A stretch of 11,293 nucleotides of DNA. It comes from an uncultured Eubacteriales bacterium (GTDB taxonomy: Bacteria; Bacillota; Clostridia; Oscillospirales; CAG-272). The notes beneath the pieces were generated by a model that had not been told where the DNA came from, ran no database searches, and saw nothing but the letters and a program-made list of their open reading frames with translations. Position numbers and translations under genes: made by a program. Numbering within the stretch: position 1 is the stretch's first letter; each line of letters starts with the position of its first letter. Location of the stretch: NCBI GenBank assembly GCA_934462825.1, contig CAKSIP010000042.1:1-11293 (forward strand), given 5' to 3'. Positions 1 through 6,873 of the stretch are shown here, in pieces.

Positions 1-17
1 CATCGCATTTTCCTTTC
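1..17 (-). other. possible start codon and RBS of a gene leaving the window
   Basis: Read on the minus strand, an AAAGGA-like ribosome binding site (about 11-16) is followed 8 bases later by an ATG whose last base is position 1. A second ATG at 6-8 is too close to the site. A gene could begin here and continue left of the window, downstream of the ferredoxin terminator. Only the start codon is visible, so no product can be named. Confidence 0.3.
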
Positions 18-34
18 GTGAAGCTTGAAATAAA

Positions 35-70
35 GGAGCCGGACGGCCGCTAACTCGGCCGTCCGGCTCC
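35..70 (-). terminator. intrinsic terminator of the ferredoxin gene
   Basis: A perfect 15-bp inverted repeat (arms 35-49 and 56-70, six-base loop) is very GC-rich. On the minus strand it is followed by TTTATTT. In the plus direction it is followed by C-rich sequence without a T-run, so the orientation fits termination of the ferredoxin transcript, whose stop codon lies about 40 bases upstream. Confidence 0.85.
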
Positions 71-110
71 CCCCTCTGATGTTTAAGTATAAGGGTAGAT
101 TAGGCGAAAA

Positions 111-284
111 TTAGTCAGCCTTGGGTGCTTCTACGGGGCAAACGCCGGCGCAAGCACCGCAGGACATGCATTCATCCGCGTTGATTACATATTTTCCATC
201 TTTTTCGCTGATGGCACCCACGGGGCACTCGTCAGCGCAGGAGCCGCAACCAATGCAGACATCTACATCAATTTTGTATGCCAT
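111..284 (-). CDS. 2[4Fe-4S] ferredoxin
   Basis: A 57-residue bacterial-type ferredoxin, a soluble low-potential electron carrier that in clostridia serves enzymes such as pyruvate:ferredoxin oxidoreductase and hydrogenases. Two complete CxxCxxCxxxCP motifs are visible: Cys10, 13, 16 and 20, and Cys39, 42, 45 and 49. Each would supply three ligands to one cluster and one to the other. The length matches the classical clostridial ferredoxins (about 55 residues). I chose the ATG at 284 because a GGAGG ribosome binding site (293-297) sits 8 bases before it; an ATG five codons further upstream overlaps that site and cannot use it. The gene appears monocistronic, with its own promoter (318-346) and a strong terminator (35-70). 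Its redox partner cannot be told from the context. Confidence 0.96.
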   Translation of the reverse strand: MAYKIDVDVCIGCGSCADECPVGAISEKDGKYVINADECMSCGACAGVCPVEAPKAD

Positions 285-317
285 GATATTATCCTCCATA
301 AATTTTAAGTTTCATCA

Positions 318-346
318 ATTATATCATACTTTACGGGAAATGAAAA
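318..346 (-). promoter_or_regulatory. sigma-A promoter of the ferredoxin gene
   Basis: On the minus strand a TATAAT -10 box (318-323) is preceded by an extended -10 TGA and, after a 17-base spacer, by TTTTCA (341-346), which matches four of six -35 consensus bases. The start of transcription should be near 311, giving a leader of about 27 bases. Confidence 0.75.
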
Positions 347-407
347 TACCTTTTTATTAAATTTTCTTCAAAAAAATATTTTTTTTGATTTTTTCGTCAA
401 ACCCGCG

Positions 408-436
408 AAAAAAGGGAGCTTTGACGGCTCTTTTTG
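408..436 (-). terminator. probable terminator after ricT
   Basis: Immediately after the ricT stop the minus strand reads an A-run, a short GAGC...GCTC stem with a seven-base loop, two C, then six T (408-413). The A-run and T-run can extend the stem. The core is only 4 bp, so the call is moderate. The element is almost symmetric and could also act in the plus direction. A 7-bp arm pair (CGTCAAA/TTTGACG) overlaps it as an alternative fold. Confidence 0.45.
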
Positions 437-437
437 C

Positions 438-2075
438 TTATCGGATTGTTTCCGGTTCTTCGGCCGGCGCCGATGGGCTTTCTTGTAAAGAGTCGTCAGG
501 CAGGGACGGATCAGGCTCCTCGCCTTTTTTCTTGCCGTTGTACGAGGGGGCTTGAGGCTCCGAGGCTTCTGCGGCGTTGCCACTGTTCTTCTTAGACAGG
601 AGCGTGACGCTGTCTCGGTGCGCCACCACATATTCCGTGTTTTGCGTGTCGTTTAGCCGGATTTTCAACATGCCGATCAGCGGATGCGTTTCAGTGACGG
701 TTCCTACAGCGTTGTCCACGCGAACGATGGAACCGACCGGCGGTGTTTTCTTGATTTCTTCGCAGTAGGTTTGGTTTTCAAAATTCAGACAGCACATCAA
801 GCGGCCGCAGTTGCCGGAAATTTTGTTGGAATTGAGAGAAAGTCCCTGATCCTTGGCCATCTTGATGGAAACCTGGGCAAAATTGGAGAGAAACCGGGAG
901 CAACACAGCGGCTTGCCGCAAATGCCGATGCCGCCGATGATTTTGGCTTCGTCGCGGATTCCGATTTGACGCAACTCAATTCGCGTTTTGAAAACGGAAG
1001 CGAGATCGCGTACCAGCTCGCGGAAATCCACACGGCCGGCCGAGGTGAAATAGAACAGCAATTTGGAGTTGTCAAAGGCGTACTGCGCATCGACCAGCTT
1101 CATGTCCAGCTTGTGCTGACGGATCTTTTCCAGCGCAATTTTGAAAGCGTCCTTTTCCCGTTCTTTGTTTTCTTCGTTTTGTTCTATATCCGCCTTGGAA
1201 GCCGGTCGCACAACCTTTCGTAGCGGTTGTACAATTTCTCCGGCACGCACTTTGCGGTTGGCATACACCACTTCTCCAAATTCAAGGCCGCGAGCCGTGT
1301 CGAGAATGGCAAAATCGCCTGCCTTGAAGGTATAGCCGGCGGGATCAAAGTAATACATTTTTCCGCCGCTTTTGAAGCGGACGCCTACCACATCCACGCC
1401 CTCGCCGTTTTCATCCATCGGTGTGTAGAGCAGATGGGAGGTTCCGAAGATTTCCTCGTCGGTAAATTCGCGCAACTCAAAAGGCTCCGGTTCCGGGGCA
1501 ATGACAGTGGACTTTGTCAACCCGCGCCGAGGGGGCGGCGTGCCTTGACCAGAGAGACGTCCGAACAGCGCATCTTCTTCCGGGGCAATATCCAAAATGC
1601 TTCCCCCCGGCGTCGGCGCCGATTCCGGGCGGCGTGCCTCTGCGGGAGGCTTGCGACGGTCGCGCCCTCCGCCTTGATTTTTCTTGCGGTTGGGATCGGG
1701 ACGACCGTTGTCGTTCTTTTTTTGCGATGGCCCGACATTGGGCTGTTGCGTTTGCGGCTCTCGATTATCTTTGAAATCTCGGCGCTTGTTTCCGCTGTTT
1801 TTCTGCGCCGCTTCGTTCCCGCCTTTCGGATTTCGGGGCGGGGCGTTTTGGGGCGCGGGTTGCGGCGCTCGATCATTCTTGCCGTTGCCGGCAGTGTTTT
1901 TGTTTCCCGGTGCTCCGGGACGGTTGCCGGCAGGACGATCTTTGCCGTTATTTCGATTTTTTCCGCCTCGGTGGGGGCGATTTCGTCCGCTGTTACGCGG
2001 CGCATCCTTTTTTTCTGTCGGCGCGTTGGCGTGAAAAGCGGCGTTTTCTTGCTTTTTTTGTTCGTTTTCGTTCAT
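438..2075 (-). CDS. ricT: PSP1-domain protein, RicT (YaaT) family, with long disordered N-terminus
   Basis: A 545-residue protein whose middle (about 227-475) is a PSP1/RicT domain. In Bacillus subtilis RicT joins RicA and RicF in the Y-complex, which carries Fe-S clusters and helps RNase Y mature mRNAs. The diagnostic cysteines are present: Cys386, Cys391 and Cys392 in GICGKPLCC, and Cys423, Cys428 and Cys429 in NCGRLMCC. The first 220 or so residues are low-complexity, rich in Asn, Gly, Arg, Lys and Pro, with RGG-like stretches. The last 65 or so are acidic and Pro/Ser-rich. B. subtilis RicT is about 275 residues, so this form is roughly twice as long. The ATG at 2075 follows a GGAG site (2086-2089) by 10 bases; the 28 codons upstream include a repetitive tract and no ribosome site. 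The gene lies downstream of holB, the conserved Firmicute order. Confidence 0.93.
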   Translation of the reverse strand: MNENEQKKQENAAFHANAPTEKKDAPRNSGRNRPHRGGKNRNNGKDRPAGNRPGAPGNKNTAGNGKNDRAPQPAPQNAPPRNPKGGNEAAQKNSGNKRRDFKDNREPQTQQPNVGPSQKKNDNGRPDPNRKKNQGGGRDRRKPPAEARRPESAPTPGGSILDIAPEEDALFGRLSGQGTPPPRRGLTKSTVIAPEPEPFELREFTDEEIFGTSHLLYTPMDENGEGVDVVGVRFKSGGKMYYFDPAGYTFKAGDFAILDTARGLEFGEVVYANRKVRAGEIVQPLRKVVRPASKADIEQNEENKEREKDAFKIALEKIRQHKLDMKLVDAQYAFDNSKLLFYFTSAGRVDFRELVRDLASVFKTRIELRQIGIRDEAKIIGGIGICGKPLCCSRFLSNFAQVSIKMAKDQGLSLNSNKISGNCGRLMCCLNFENQTYCEEIKKTPPVGSIVRVDNAVGTVTETHPLIGMLKIRLNDTQNTEYVVAHRDSVTLLSKKNSGNAAEASEPQAPSYNGKKKGEEPDPSLPDDSLQESPSAPAEEPETIR

Positions 2076-2131
2076 GCGTTTGTATCTCCGTGCCGTAAAT
2101 ACGGCTCTGTTTCTGTTGTTTACAAGGGTGG

Positions 2132-2163
2132 GTAAATGGGCAAATGGATAAATGGACAAACGG
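2132..2163. repeat. four imperfect 8-bp tandem repeats
   Basis: Four head-to-tail units read GTAAATGG, GCAAATGG, ATAAATGG and ACAAACGG on the plus strand. They fill most of the 91-base gap between the holB stop and the ricT start. On the mRNA they read as CCATTTAC-like units. No function is known to me; they could be a spacer or a processing or protein-binding site in the intercistronic leader. Confidence 0.6.
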
Positions 2164-2166
2164 GAA

Positions 2167-3195
2167 TTAAAAAGAGGTGAGAAGATCGGTCAACGTGAGC
2201 TTTACGTTGGCGTTTTTCTGTAGGGCGTTGGCGGCGTTTTCGACGCGGTCGTAGAAAGAAAGCAATTGCTTTTCACGGAACCTTTCCGCCGTATCAAGAG
2301 CCGCCTCCCGGTTCGTGTAAAAGCAGAGTGTAGCCTCGTCGTATTTCTTTACCAGAATGAGATCGCGCAGAAGCGCCTGTATGAGGGAAAGCAGAAAGAG
2401 CAGGTCTTCTCGTTTGGGGGGAAATACATTCAAAAGGGAAAGCACCGAGGCATCGTATCCACGGCGTTGCAAGGCTTCGATAAAGCGAAGCGCCATCGCG
2501 CGGCTGTCGTCCATGGGCTTTCTGGTTTTGGGAGAAAGAAGCTCAATGGCACGTCCGATACTGCCGTTCGCGGCAAGCAGAAGGGCGTCAAATTCCTCCG
2601 GCGCCTGCGCTTGCAGGCTTTTCGCCGTCCGGGAAACGGCCGGAGCCACGCGCGACGAGCAAAGAAATTCCGCAATGTCGGCGCAGGAAAGCAGGTCGGT
2701 GCGCAGAATTTGACAACGACTGCGGATGGTCTCCAACAGCAATCGGGCATTTTCGCACAAAAGGAAAAAGTAAGCGTTGGTCGGAGGCTGTTCCAGCGAG
2801 AGCAAAAAGGCGTTTTGCGCCTGCACGGTCATCGTGTCCGCATCCTCTAAAATATAGGCCTTTAATTCCAAATTGTTAGGGAAAACAAGCAGAGTGCTTT
2901 TGAGTGTGCGGATGGCTTCAATGCCGAGGCTGGCTTTTCCTTCGCGTCCGATGACGGAGACATCCGGGCATTTGCCTTCAAAAATATCACGGCAGTTTTT
3001 ACATGCGCCGCACGGAAGCGTTTCTGTGCCGGAACACGCCAGTGCGGCCACGATGTTCTGAGCCAGCGTGTGCCTTCCGCTTCCCGGCTTGCCCTCGATA
3101 ATGAAAGCATGGGCGAGAGTGCCTGCTTTGATGTCCTCATATAAGCGCTGACAAACGGTTTCGTTGCCGATGATATTTCCGTTCCCCAAGCGCAT
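2167..3195 (-). CDS. holB: DNA polymerase III subunit delta' (clamp loader)
   Basis: A 342-residue AAA+ protein of the HolB family, part of the clamp-loader complex that places the beta sliding clamp on primed DNA. Visible elements in order: a P-loop position GKPGSGRHT (35-43); four zinc-binding cysteines (54, 62, 65, 68) in the arrangement seen in delta' and tau/gamma; the conserved stretch ILEDADTMTVQAQNAFL (115-131), which covers the degenerate Walker B; and the SRC motif (159-161). The usual P-loop lysine is Arg41, which fits a subunit not expected to hydrolyse ATP. The start at 3195 follows a strong GGAGG (3205-3209) by 9 bases. A longer reading frame begins inside the -10 box of the promoter and is excluded. 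holB followed by ricT is a conserved Firmicute pair. Confidence 0.93.
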   Translation of the reverse strand: MRLGNGNIIGNETVCQRLYEDIKAGTLAHAFIIEGKPGSGRHTLAQNIVAALACSGTETLPCGACKNCRDIFEGKCPDVSVIGREGKASLGIEAIRTLKSTLLVFPNNLELKAYILEDADTMTVQAQNAFLLSLEQPPTNAYFFLLCENARLLLETIRSRCQILRTDLLSCADIAEFLCSSRVAPAVSRTAKSLQAQAPEEFDALLLAANGSIGRAIELLSPKTRKPMDDSRAMALRFIEALQRRGYDASVLSLLNVFPPKREDLLFLLSLIQALLRDLILVKKYDEATLCFYTNREAALDTAERFREKQLLSFYDRVENAANALQKNANVKLTLTDLLTSF

Positions 3196-3233
3196 TCTAT
3201 GGTACCTCCAAAATAAATTCTTATCCAGCATCA

Positions 3234-3262
3234 ATTATAACAGAACTTTGGGGGGATGTCAA
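3234..3262 (-). promoter_or_regulatory. perfect consensus promoter of the holB-ricT operon
   Basis: On the minus strand a TTGACA -35 (3257-3262), a 17-base spacer and a TATAAT -10 (3234-3239) all match the sigma-A consensus exactly, and TGT before the -10 gives an extended -10. Transcription should start near 3227, about 32 bases before the holB ATG. The spacer contains a run of six C. Confidence 0.9.
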
Positions 3263-3336
3263 GGGCTTTTGGTACGGCAATTCTGCTTTGCCAAAACGAA
3301 AAAATGAAGGAACCCCGACAGCTCTCAGCAGAACCC

Positions 3337-3365
3337 TTGACAGAAGGAAAAAGGAATGATATAAT
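3337..3365 (+). promoter_or_regulatory. perfect consensus promoter of alaS
   Basis: TTGACA (3337-3342), a 17-base spacer and TATAAT (3360-3365) match the sigma-A consensus in all twelve positions, with an extended -10 TGA directly before the -10. The expected start near 3372 leaves a leader of only about 53 bases, too short for a T-box riboswitch. An AAAGGG site (3409-3414) precedes the alaS ATG by 10 bases. Confidence 0.9.
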
Positions 3366-3424
3366 GTTTTTGTTTAAAAATCAATTATAAGTGTCGATAT
3401 ATGGCATGAAAGGGTAACAGAGCT

Positions 3425-6052
3425 ATGAAATGGACTTCGTTAAATGATCTGCGTGAAAAATACTTGCGCTTTTTTGAATCCAAGGGGCATATGCGGCTTC
3501 CTTCTTTTCCTTTGGTTCCGATTGGAGATAAATCGCTTTTGTTGATCAACTCCGGTATGGCCCCTATGAAAAAATATTTTACAGGGGAAGTGCAACCGCC
3601 TTGTAAGCGTGTGACCACCTGCCAAAAATGTATCCGCACACCGGATTTGGAACGCGTCGGACATACGGCACGGCACGGCACCTACTTTGAAATGCTGGGC
3701 AATTTCAGCTTCGGCGATTACTTTAAGGAGCAGGCCATTCCGTGGGCATGGGAATTTCTTACGGTGTGCCTTGCCATTCCGGCCGATCGCTTGTGGCCTT
3801 CCATCTATGAAAATGACGAGGAGGCGTACCGCATCTGGACAGAAAAAATCGGAGTTCCGGCGGAGCATGTCGTGCGCCTTGGAAAAGCCGATAACTTTTG
3901 GGAACACGGAACGGGGCCTTGCGGGCCTTGCTCCGAAATCTATTTTGATCGGGGCGAAAAGTACGGCTGCGGCTCCCCCGATTGTAAACCGGGATGCGAT
4001 TGTGATCGCTACATGGAAATTTGGAACAATGTCTTTTCTCAATTCAATAACGACGGAAAAGGCAACTATACCGAGCTGAAGCAAAAAAATATTGATACGG
4101 GCATGGGCCTTGAACGGCTGGCTTGCATCATGCAGGGCGTGGACAACATGTTTGAGGTAGATACAATCCGAAAGATCCTTGATCATGTTTGCACCATTGC
4201 GGGAAAAACGTACGGGGAAAATCAGGACGACGACATTTCGATTCGTGTGATCACCGACCATATCCGCAGTGCGACCTTTATGATTTGCGACGGCGTAATC
4301 CCGTCGAACGAAGGGCGCGGCTACGTGTTGCGCCGCATTCTCCGCCGTGCGCTTCGTCATGGAAAGCTGCTCGGCATCCATCGTAAATTCCTCACAGAGC
4401 TGTGTGATACCGTGATCGGGGAAAACCGAAACGCCTACCCGGAGCTGGTGGACAAGCATGATTATATCTGCAAGGTGATTTCTATGGAGGAGGATCGCTT
4501 TGATGCCACGGTAGATGCCGGCCTTTCCATTCTCGGTCAAATGATTGAGGACGCGCAAAAAAGCGGAGCCTCCGTCCTTTCCGGCTCCGATGCTTTCAAA
4601 CTTTACGATACGTTTGGCTTTCCCGTGGATCTGACACGGGAAATTGCGGCGGAAAAAGGCCTTGCTGTGGATGAGGAAGGCTTTGATCAGCGCATGCAAG
4701 AGCAAAGAATGAGGGCAAGAAATGCGCGCGGCAATATCAGCGGATGGAGCGATTCCTCCAAAACGCTGCTTTCCGGCTTGTCGAAAACGGAGTTTACAGG
4801 GTATGACGAAACCGAAAGCCGGGCAAAGATCGTAGCCATTGTGGGCGAAGATTTGCTGGACGAGGCTACGGAAGGCGAATTGACGGTAGTGCTGGATCGA
4901 ACCCCCTTCTACGGAGAGGGCGGCGGCCAGGTGGGTGACACCGGCGTTATTACCGGCGACGGCTTTGTGTTAAACGTCAATGATACGAAAAAAGTGGACG
5001 GAGTGTACCTCCATATCTGCACCGTCGAGAGCGGTTGCGTAAAAAAGGGCGCTGCCGTGACAGCCCAAGTGGATCGGAAACGCAGAGACGCGATTCGCCG
5101 CAACCATTCCGCCTGCCACCTGCTCCAAGCGGCGCTGCGCCGTGTTTTGGGCAACCATGTGGAGCAGGCAGGTTCCTATGTGGATGCGGAAAGAATGCGG
5201 TTTGACTTTACCCATTTTGCCGCTATGACAGCCGAAGAGCTGAGCAAAGCGGAAACGATTGTCAATGATGCGGTGCTGGAAGCATACGATGTCATTACCA
5301 AGGAAACGGACATCGAGAACGCAAAAAAAATGGGCGCAATGGCTCTGTTCGGAGAGAAATACGGCGACAGGGTGCGCGTGGTGAAAATGGGGGATGTTTC
5401 TTGTGAATTGTGCGGCGGTACGCACGTTTCCAATACATCTCGTATCGGCTTGTTCCGCATCGTGATGGAAGCCTCGGTGGCCGCCGGTGTTCGCCGCATT
5501 GAAGCCGTGACAGGCGAGGGTGTGCTTCAGCTTCTCAAAGACAAGGACGCCTTGCTCGCCCAAACCGCGAAGGAACTGAAAGCCCCGAATGTGCATGATC
5601 TTGTGCAAAGAGCTTCGGCCTTGCAGAGTGAGCTTTCGGAGAAGAAGAAAGAAATCGACGCGCTCCAGGCAAAGCTGGCCGCATCAAAGCTGGGCGCCCT
5701 TGTGGATTCTGCCGTGACGGTGGGCAGCGTTCGGCTGGCAACGGCACAGTTTGACGACATGCAGATCAGCGTGGCACGCAGCTTGGCCGATGAGATGAAA
5801 GAGCGTTGCCCGGATATGGTAACGGTTTTGGCTGTGGTCAGTGACGGAAAGCTGAATTTCCTTGCGGCATGCGGAGCACAGGCCGTCAAAGCCGGCGCGC
5901 ACGCAGGGAAGCTGGTCGGAGAAGTCAGTGCTGTGACAGGTGGCAAAGGCGGCGGACGCCCCGACAGCGCCATGGCCGGCGGACGCGAAACAGACAAAAT
6001 CCGAGAAGCTTTGGCGATTGCCGCCGATGTTTTGCGGAAGATGCTGAAATAA
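3425..6052 (+). CDS. alaS: alanine--tRNA ligase
   Basis: An 875-residue, full-length cytoplasmic alanyl-tRNA synthetase (E. coli enzyme 876). It charges tRNA-Ala with alanine and edits mischarged Ser- and Gly-tRNA. The N-terminal class II catalytic domain includes FWEHGTGPCGPCSE and a cysteine-rich insertion (about 182-193) of the kind seen in Firmicute enzymes. The central editing domain shows the zinc motif HSACH (His561, His565) and CGGTH (Cys663, His667), almost the same numbering as in E. coli. A coiled-coil region (about 715-760) leads to the C-Ala domain, which ends with the glycine-rich GGKGGGRPDSAMAGG motif. Nothing is missing. The gene has its own consensus promoter and terminator, and diverges from holB. 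Confidence 0.99.
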   Translation: MKWTSLNDLREKYLRFFESKGHMRLPSFPLVPIGDKSLLLINSGMAPMKKYFTGEVQPPCKRVTTCQKCIRTPDLERVGHTARHGTYFEMLGNFSFGDYFKEQAIPWAWEFLTVCLAIPADRLWPSIYENDEEAYRIWTEKIGVPAEHVVRLGKADNFWEHGTGPCGPCSEIYFDRGEKYGCGSPDCKPGCDCDRYMEIWNNVFSQFNNDGKGNYTELKQKNIDTGMGLERLACIMQGVDNMFEVDTIRKILDHVCTIAGKTYGENQDDDISIRVITDHIRSATFMICDGVIPSNEGRGYVLRRILRRALRHGKLLGIHRKFLTELCDTVIGENRNAYPELVDKHDYICKVISMEEDRFDATVDAGLSILGQMIEDAQKSGASVLSGSDAFKLYDTFGFPVDLTREIAAEKGLAVDEEGFDQRMQEQRMRARNARGNISGWSDSSKTLLSGLSKTEFTGYDETESRAKIVAIVGEDLLDEATEGELTVVLDRTPFYGEGGGQVGDTGVITGDGFVLNVNDTKKVDGVYLHICTVESGCVKKGAAVTAQVDRKRRDAIRRNHSACHLLQAALRRVLGNHVEQAGSYVDAERMRFDFTHFAAMTAEELSKAETIVNDAVLEAYDVITKETDIENAKKMGAMALFGEKYGDRVRVVKMGDVSCELCGGTHVSNTSRIGLFRIVMEASVAAGVRRIEAVTGEGVLQLLKDKDALLAQTAKELKAPNVHDLVQRASALQSELSEKKKEIDALQAKLAASKLGALVDSAVTVGSVRLATAQFDDMQISVARSLADEMKERCPDMVTVLAVVSDGKLNFLAACGAQAVKAGAHAGKLVGEVSAVTGGKGGGRPDSAMAGGRETDKIREALAIAADVLRKMLK

Positions 6053-6070
6053 AAAAGCGTTTCTGTACAG

Positions 6071-6113
6071 AGGCCGCTCCCAAATGGATTGGAAATTTTG
6101 GAGCGGCCTTTTT
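6071..6113 (+). terminator. intrinsic terminator of alaS
   Basis: A perfect 10-bp GC-rich stem (arms 6071-6080 and 6100-6109) with a 19-base loop, whose inner A/T bases can pair further, is followed by a run of five T (6109-6113). It begins 18 bases after the alaS stop codon. Confidence 0.85.
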
Positions 6114-6190
6114 GCCCATGCAGGGGCACGAAATTCATGCCGAAATGGCGCGAAAACGCAGGAACAGGAAAAGGAGGAGTTTGCGATACC

Positions 6191-6865
6191 ATGAGTCAAC
6201 AACCGAAAATTCTGATTTCAAAATCGAAGGATTACGCAGGCGAGTTTTACATTGATGCCATCCGTGCCGTTGGGGGAGAGCCGGTGTCTCTTTACGCGCA
6301 TGATTCCGACGAAGGGTTTGACGCGTTGCTTTTGTCGGGAGGCGGCGACATGGCTTCTTTTTACTTTGGGGAAGAAAACCATGGCTCCGACGAACCGGAT
6401 CTCGTTCGTGACGCGGCGGAGATGAAGCTGTGCGATTGCTTTATCCGCAAGGGAAAGCCGGTGCTCGGCATTTGCCGCGGGCATCAGGTGATCAATATTT
6501 ATTTTGGCGGCACGTTGGTGCAGGATTTGCCCACAGCCGCCCTGCATTCCTCGCCGGAAGGCGACCTGATTCACCCCACCGTGACGGTGGAAGGGAGCGT
6601 GATGCATCGCCTGTTCGGTGCATCCCCCTACGTGAATACCAGCCACCATCAAGGCATCAAAGTGCCGGGAAAGGGACTCAAGGTCACACAGTACAGCCAA
6701 AAAGACGGCGTCATTGAGGCCATTGAGCACGAAAGCCTTCCGGTTTTGGGCGTGCAATGGCACCCGGAAAGAATGTGCTTGCGAAAAAAACGGGAGGATA
6801 CGCCCGATGCTTTGCCGATATTTGCGTATTTTCTGTCTCTGATAAAAACGATGGAGGAGAAATAA
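6191..6865 (+). CDS. gamma-glutamyl-gamma-aminobutyrate hydrolase-like class I glutamine amidotransferase (peptidase C26)
   Basis: A 224-residue class I glutamine amidotransferase-fold hydrolase, closest in pattern to the C26 family (PuuD-type and folate gamma-glutamyl hydrolases), which cuts gamma-glutamyl amide bonds. The nucleophile elbow is GICRGHQ (Cys95) and the catalytic His/Glu lie in QWHPER (His191, Glu193). LSGGGD near the N-terminus and NTSHHQ (about 152-157) are further family motifs. No signal peptide or synthetase domain is present, so it is a stand-alone cytoplasmic enzyme. The ATG at 6191 is preceded by AAGGAGGAG (6171-6179) at a slightly long distance; an earlier in-frame ATG lies inside the alaS terminator and has no ribosome site. 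The next gene starts 8 bases after the stop. The natural substrate is unknown; pairing with a NamZ-like gene suggests muropeptide or gamma-glutamyl peptide recycling, which is inference. Confidence 0.9.
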   Translation: MSQQPKILISKSKDYAGEFYIDAIRAVGGEPVSLYAHDSDEGFDALLLSGGGDMASFYFGEENHGSDEPDLVRDAAEMKLCDCFIRKGKPVLGICRGHQVINIYFGGTLVQDLPTAALHSSPEGDLIHPTVTVEGSVMHRLFGASPYVNTSHHQGIKVPGKGLKVTQYSQKDGVIEAIEHESLPVLGVQWHPERMCLRKKREDTPDALPIFAYFLSLIKTMEEK

Positions 6866-6873
6866 AGAGCCCG

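Noticed and set aside
1227..2135. A 302-codon open frame on the plus strand opposite ricT
   Set aside because: It is an antisense shadow of the GC-rich, low-complexity ricT 5' part. It has no ribosome site and no recognisable domain, while the minus frame carries the PSP1 cysteine signature.
3366..3424. T-box riboswitch in front of alaS
   Set aside because: The leader after the consensus promoter is only about 53 bases, with no specifier stem or antiterminator fold; a T-box needs roughly 150 bases or more.
3440..4705. A 421-codon open frame on the minus strand opposite alaS
   Set aside because: Antisense shadow of the alaS catalytic domain. The plus frame is a full-length AlaRS with every motif, and the minus frame has no ribosome site or family pattern.
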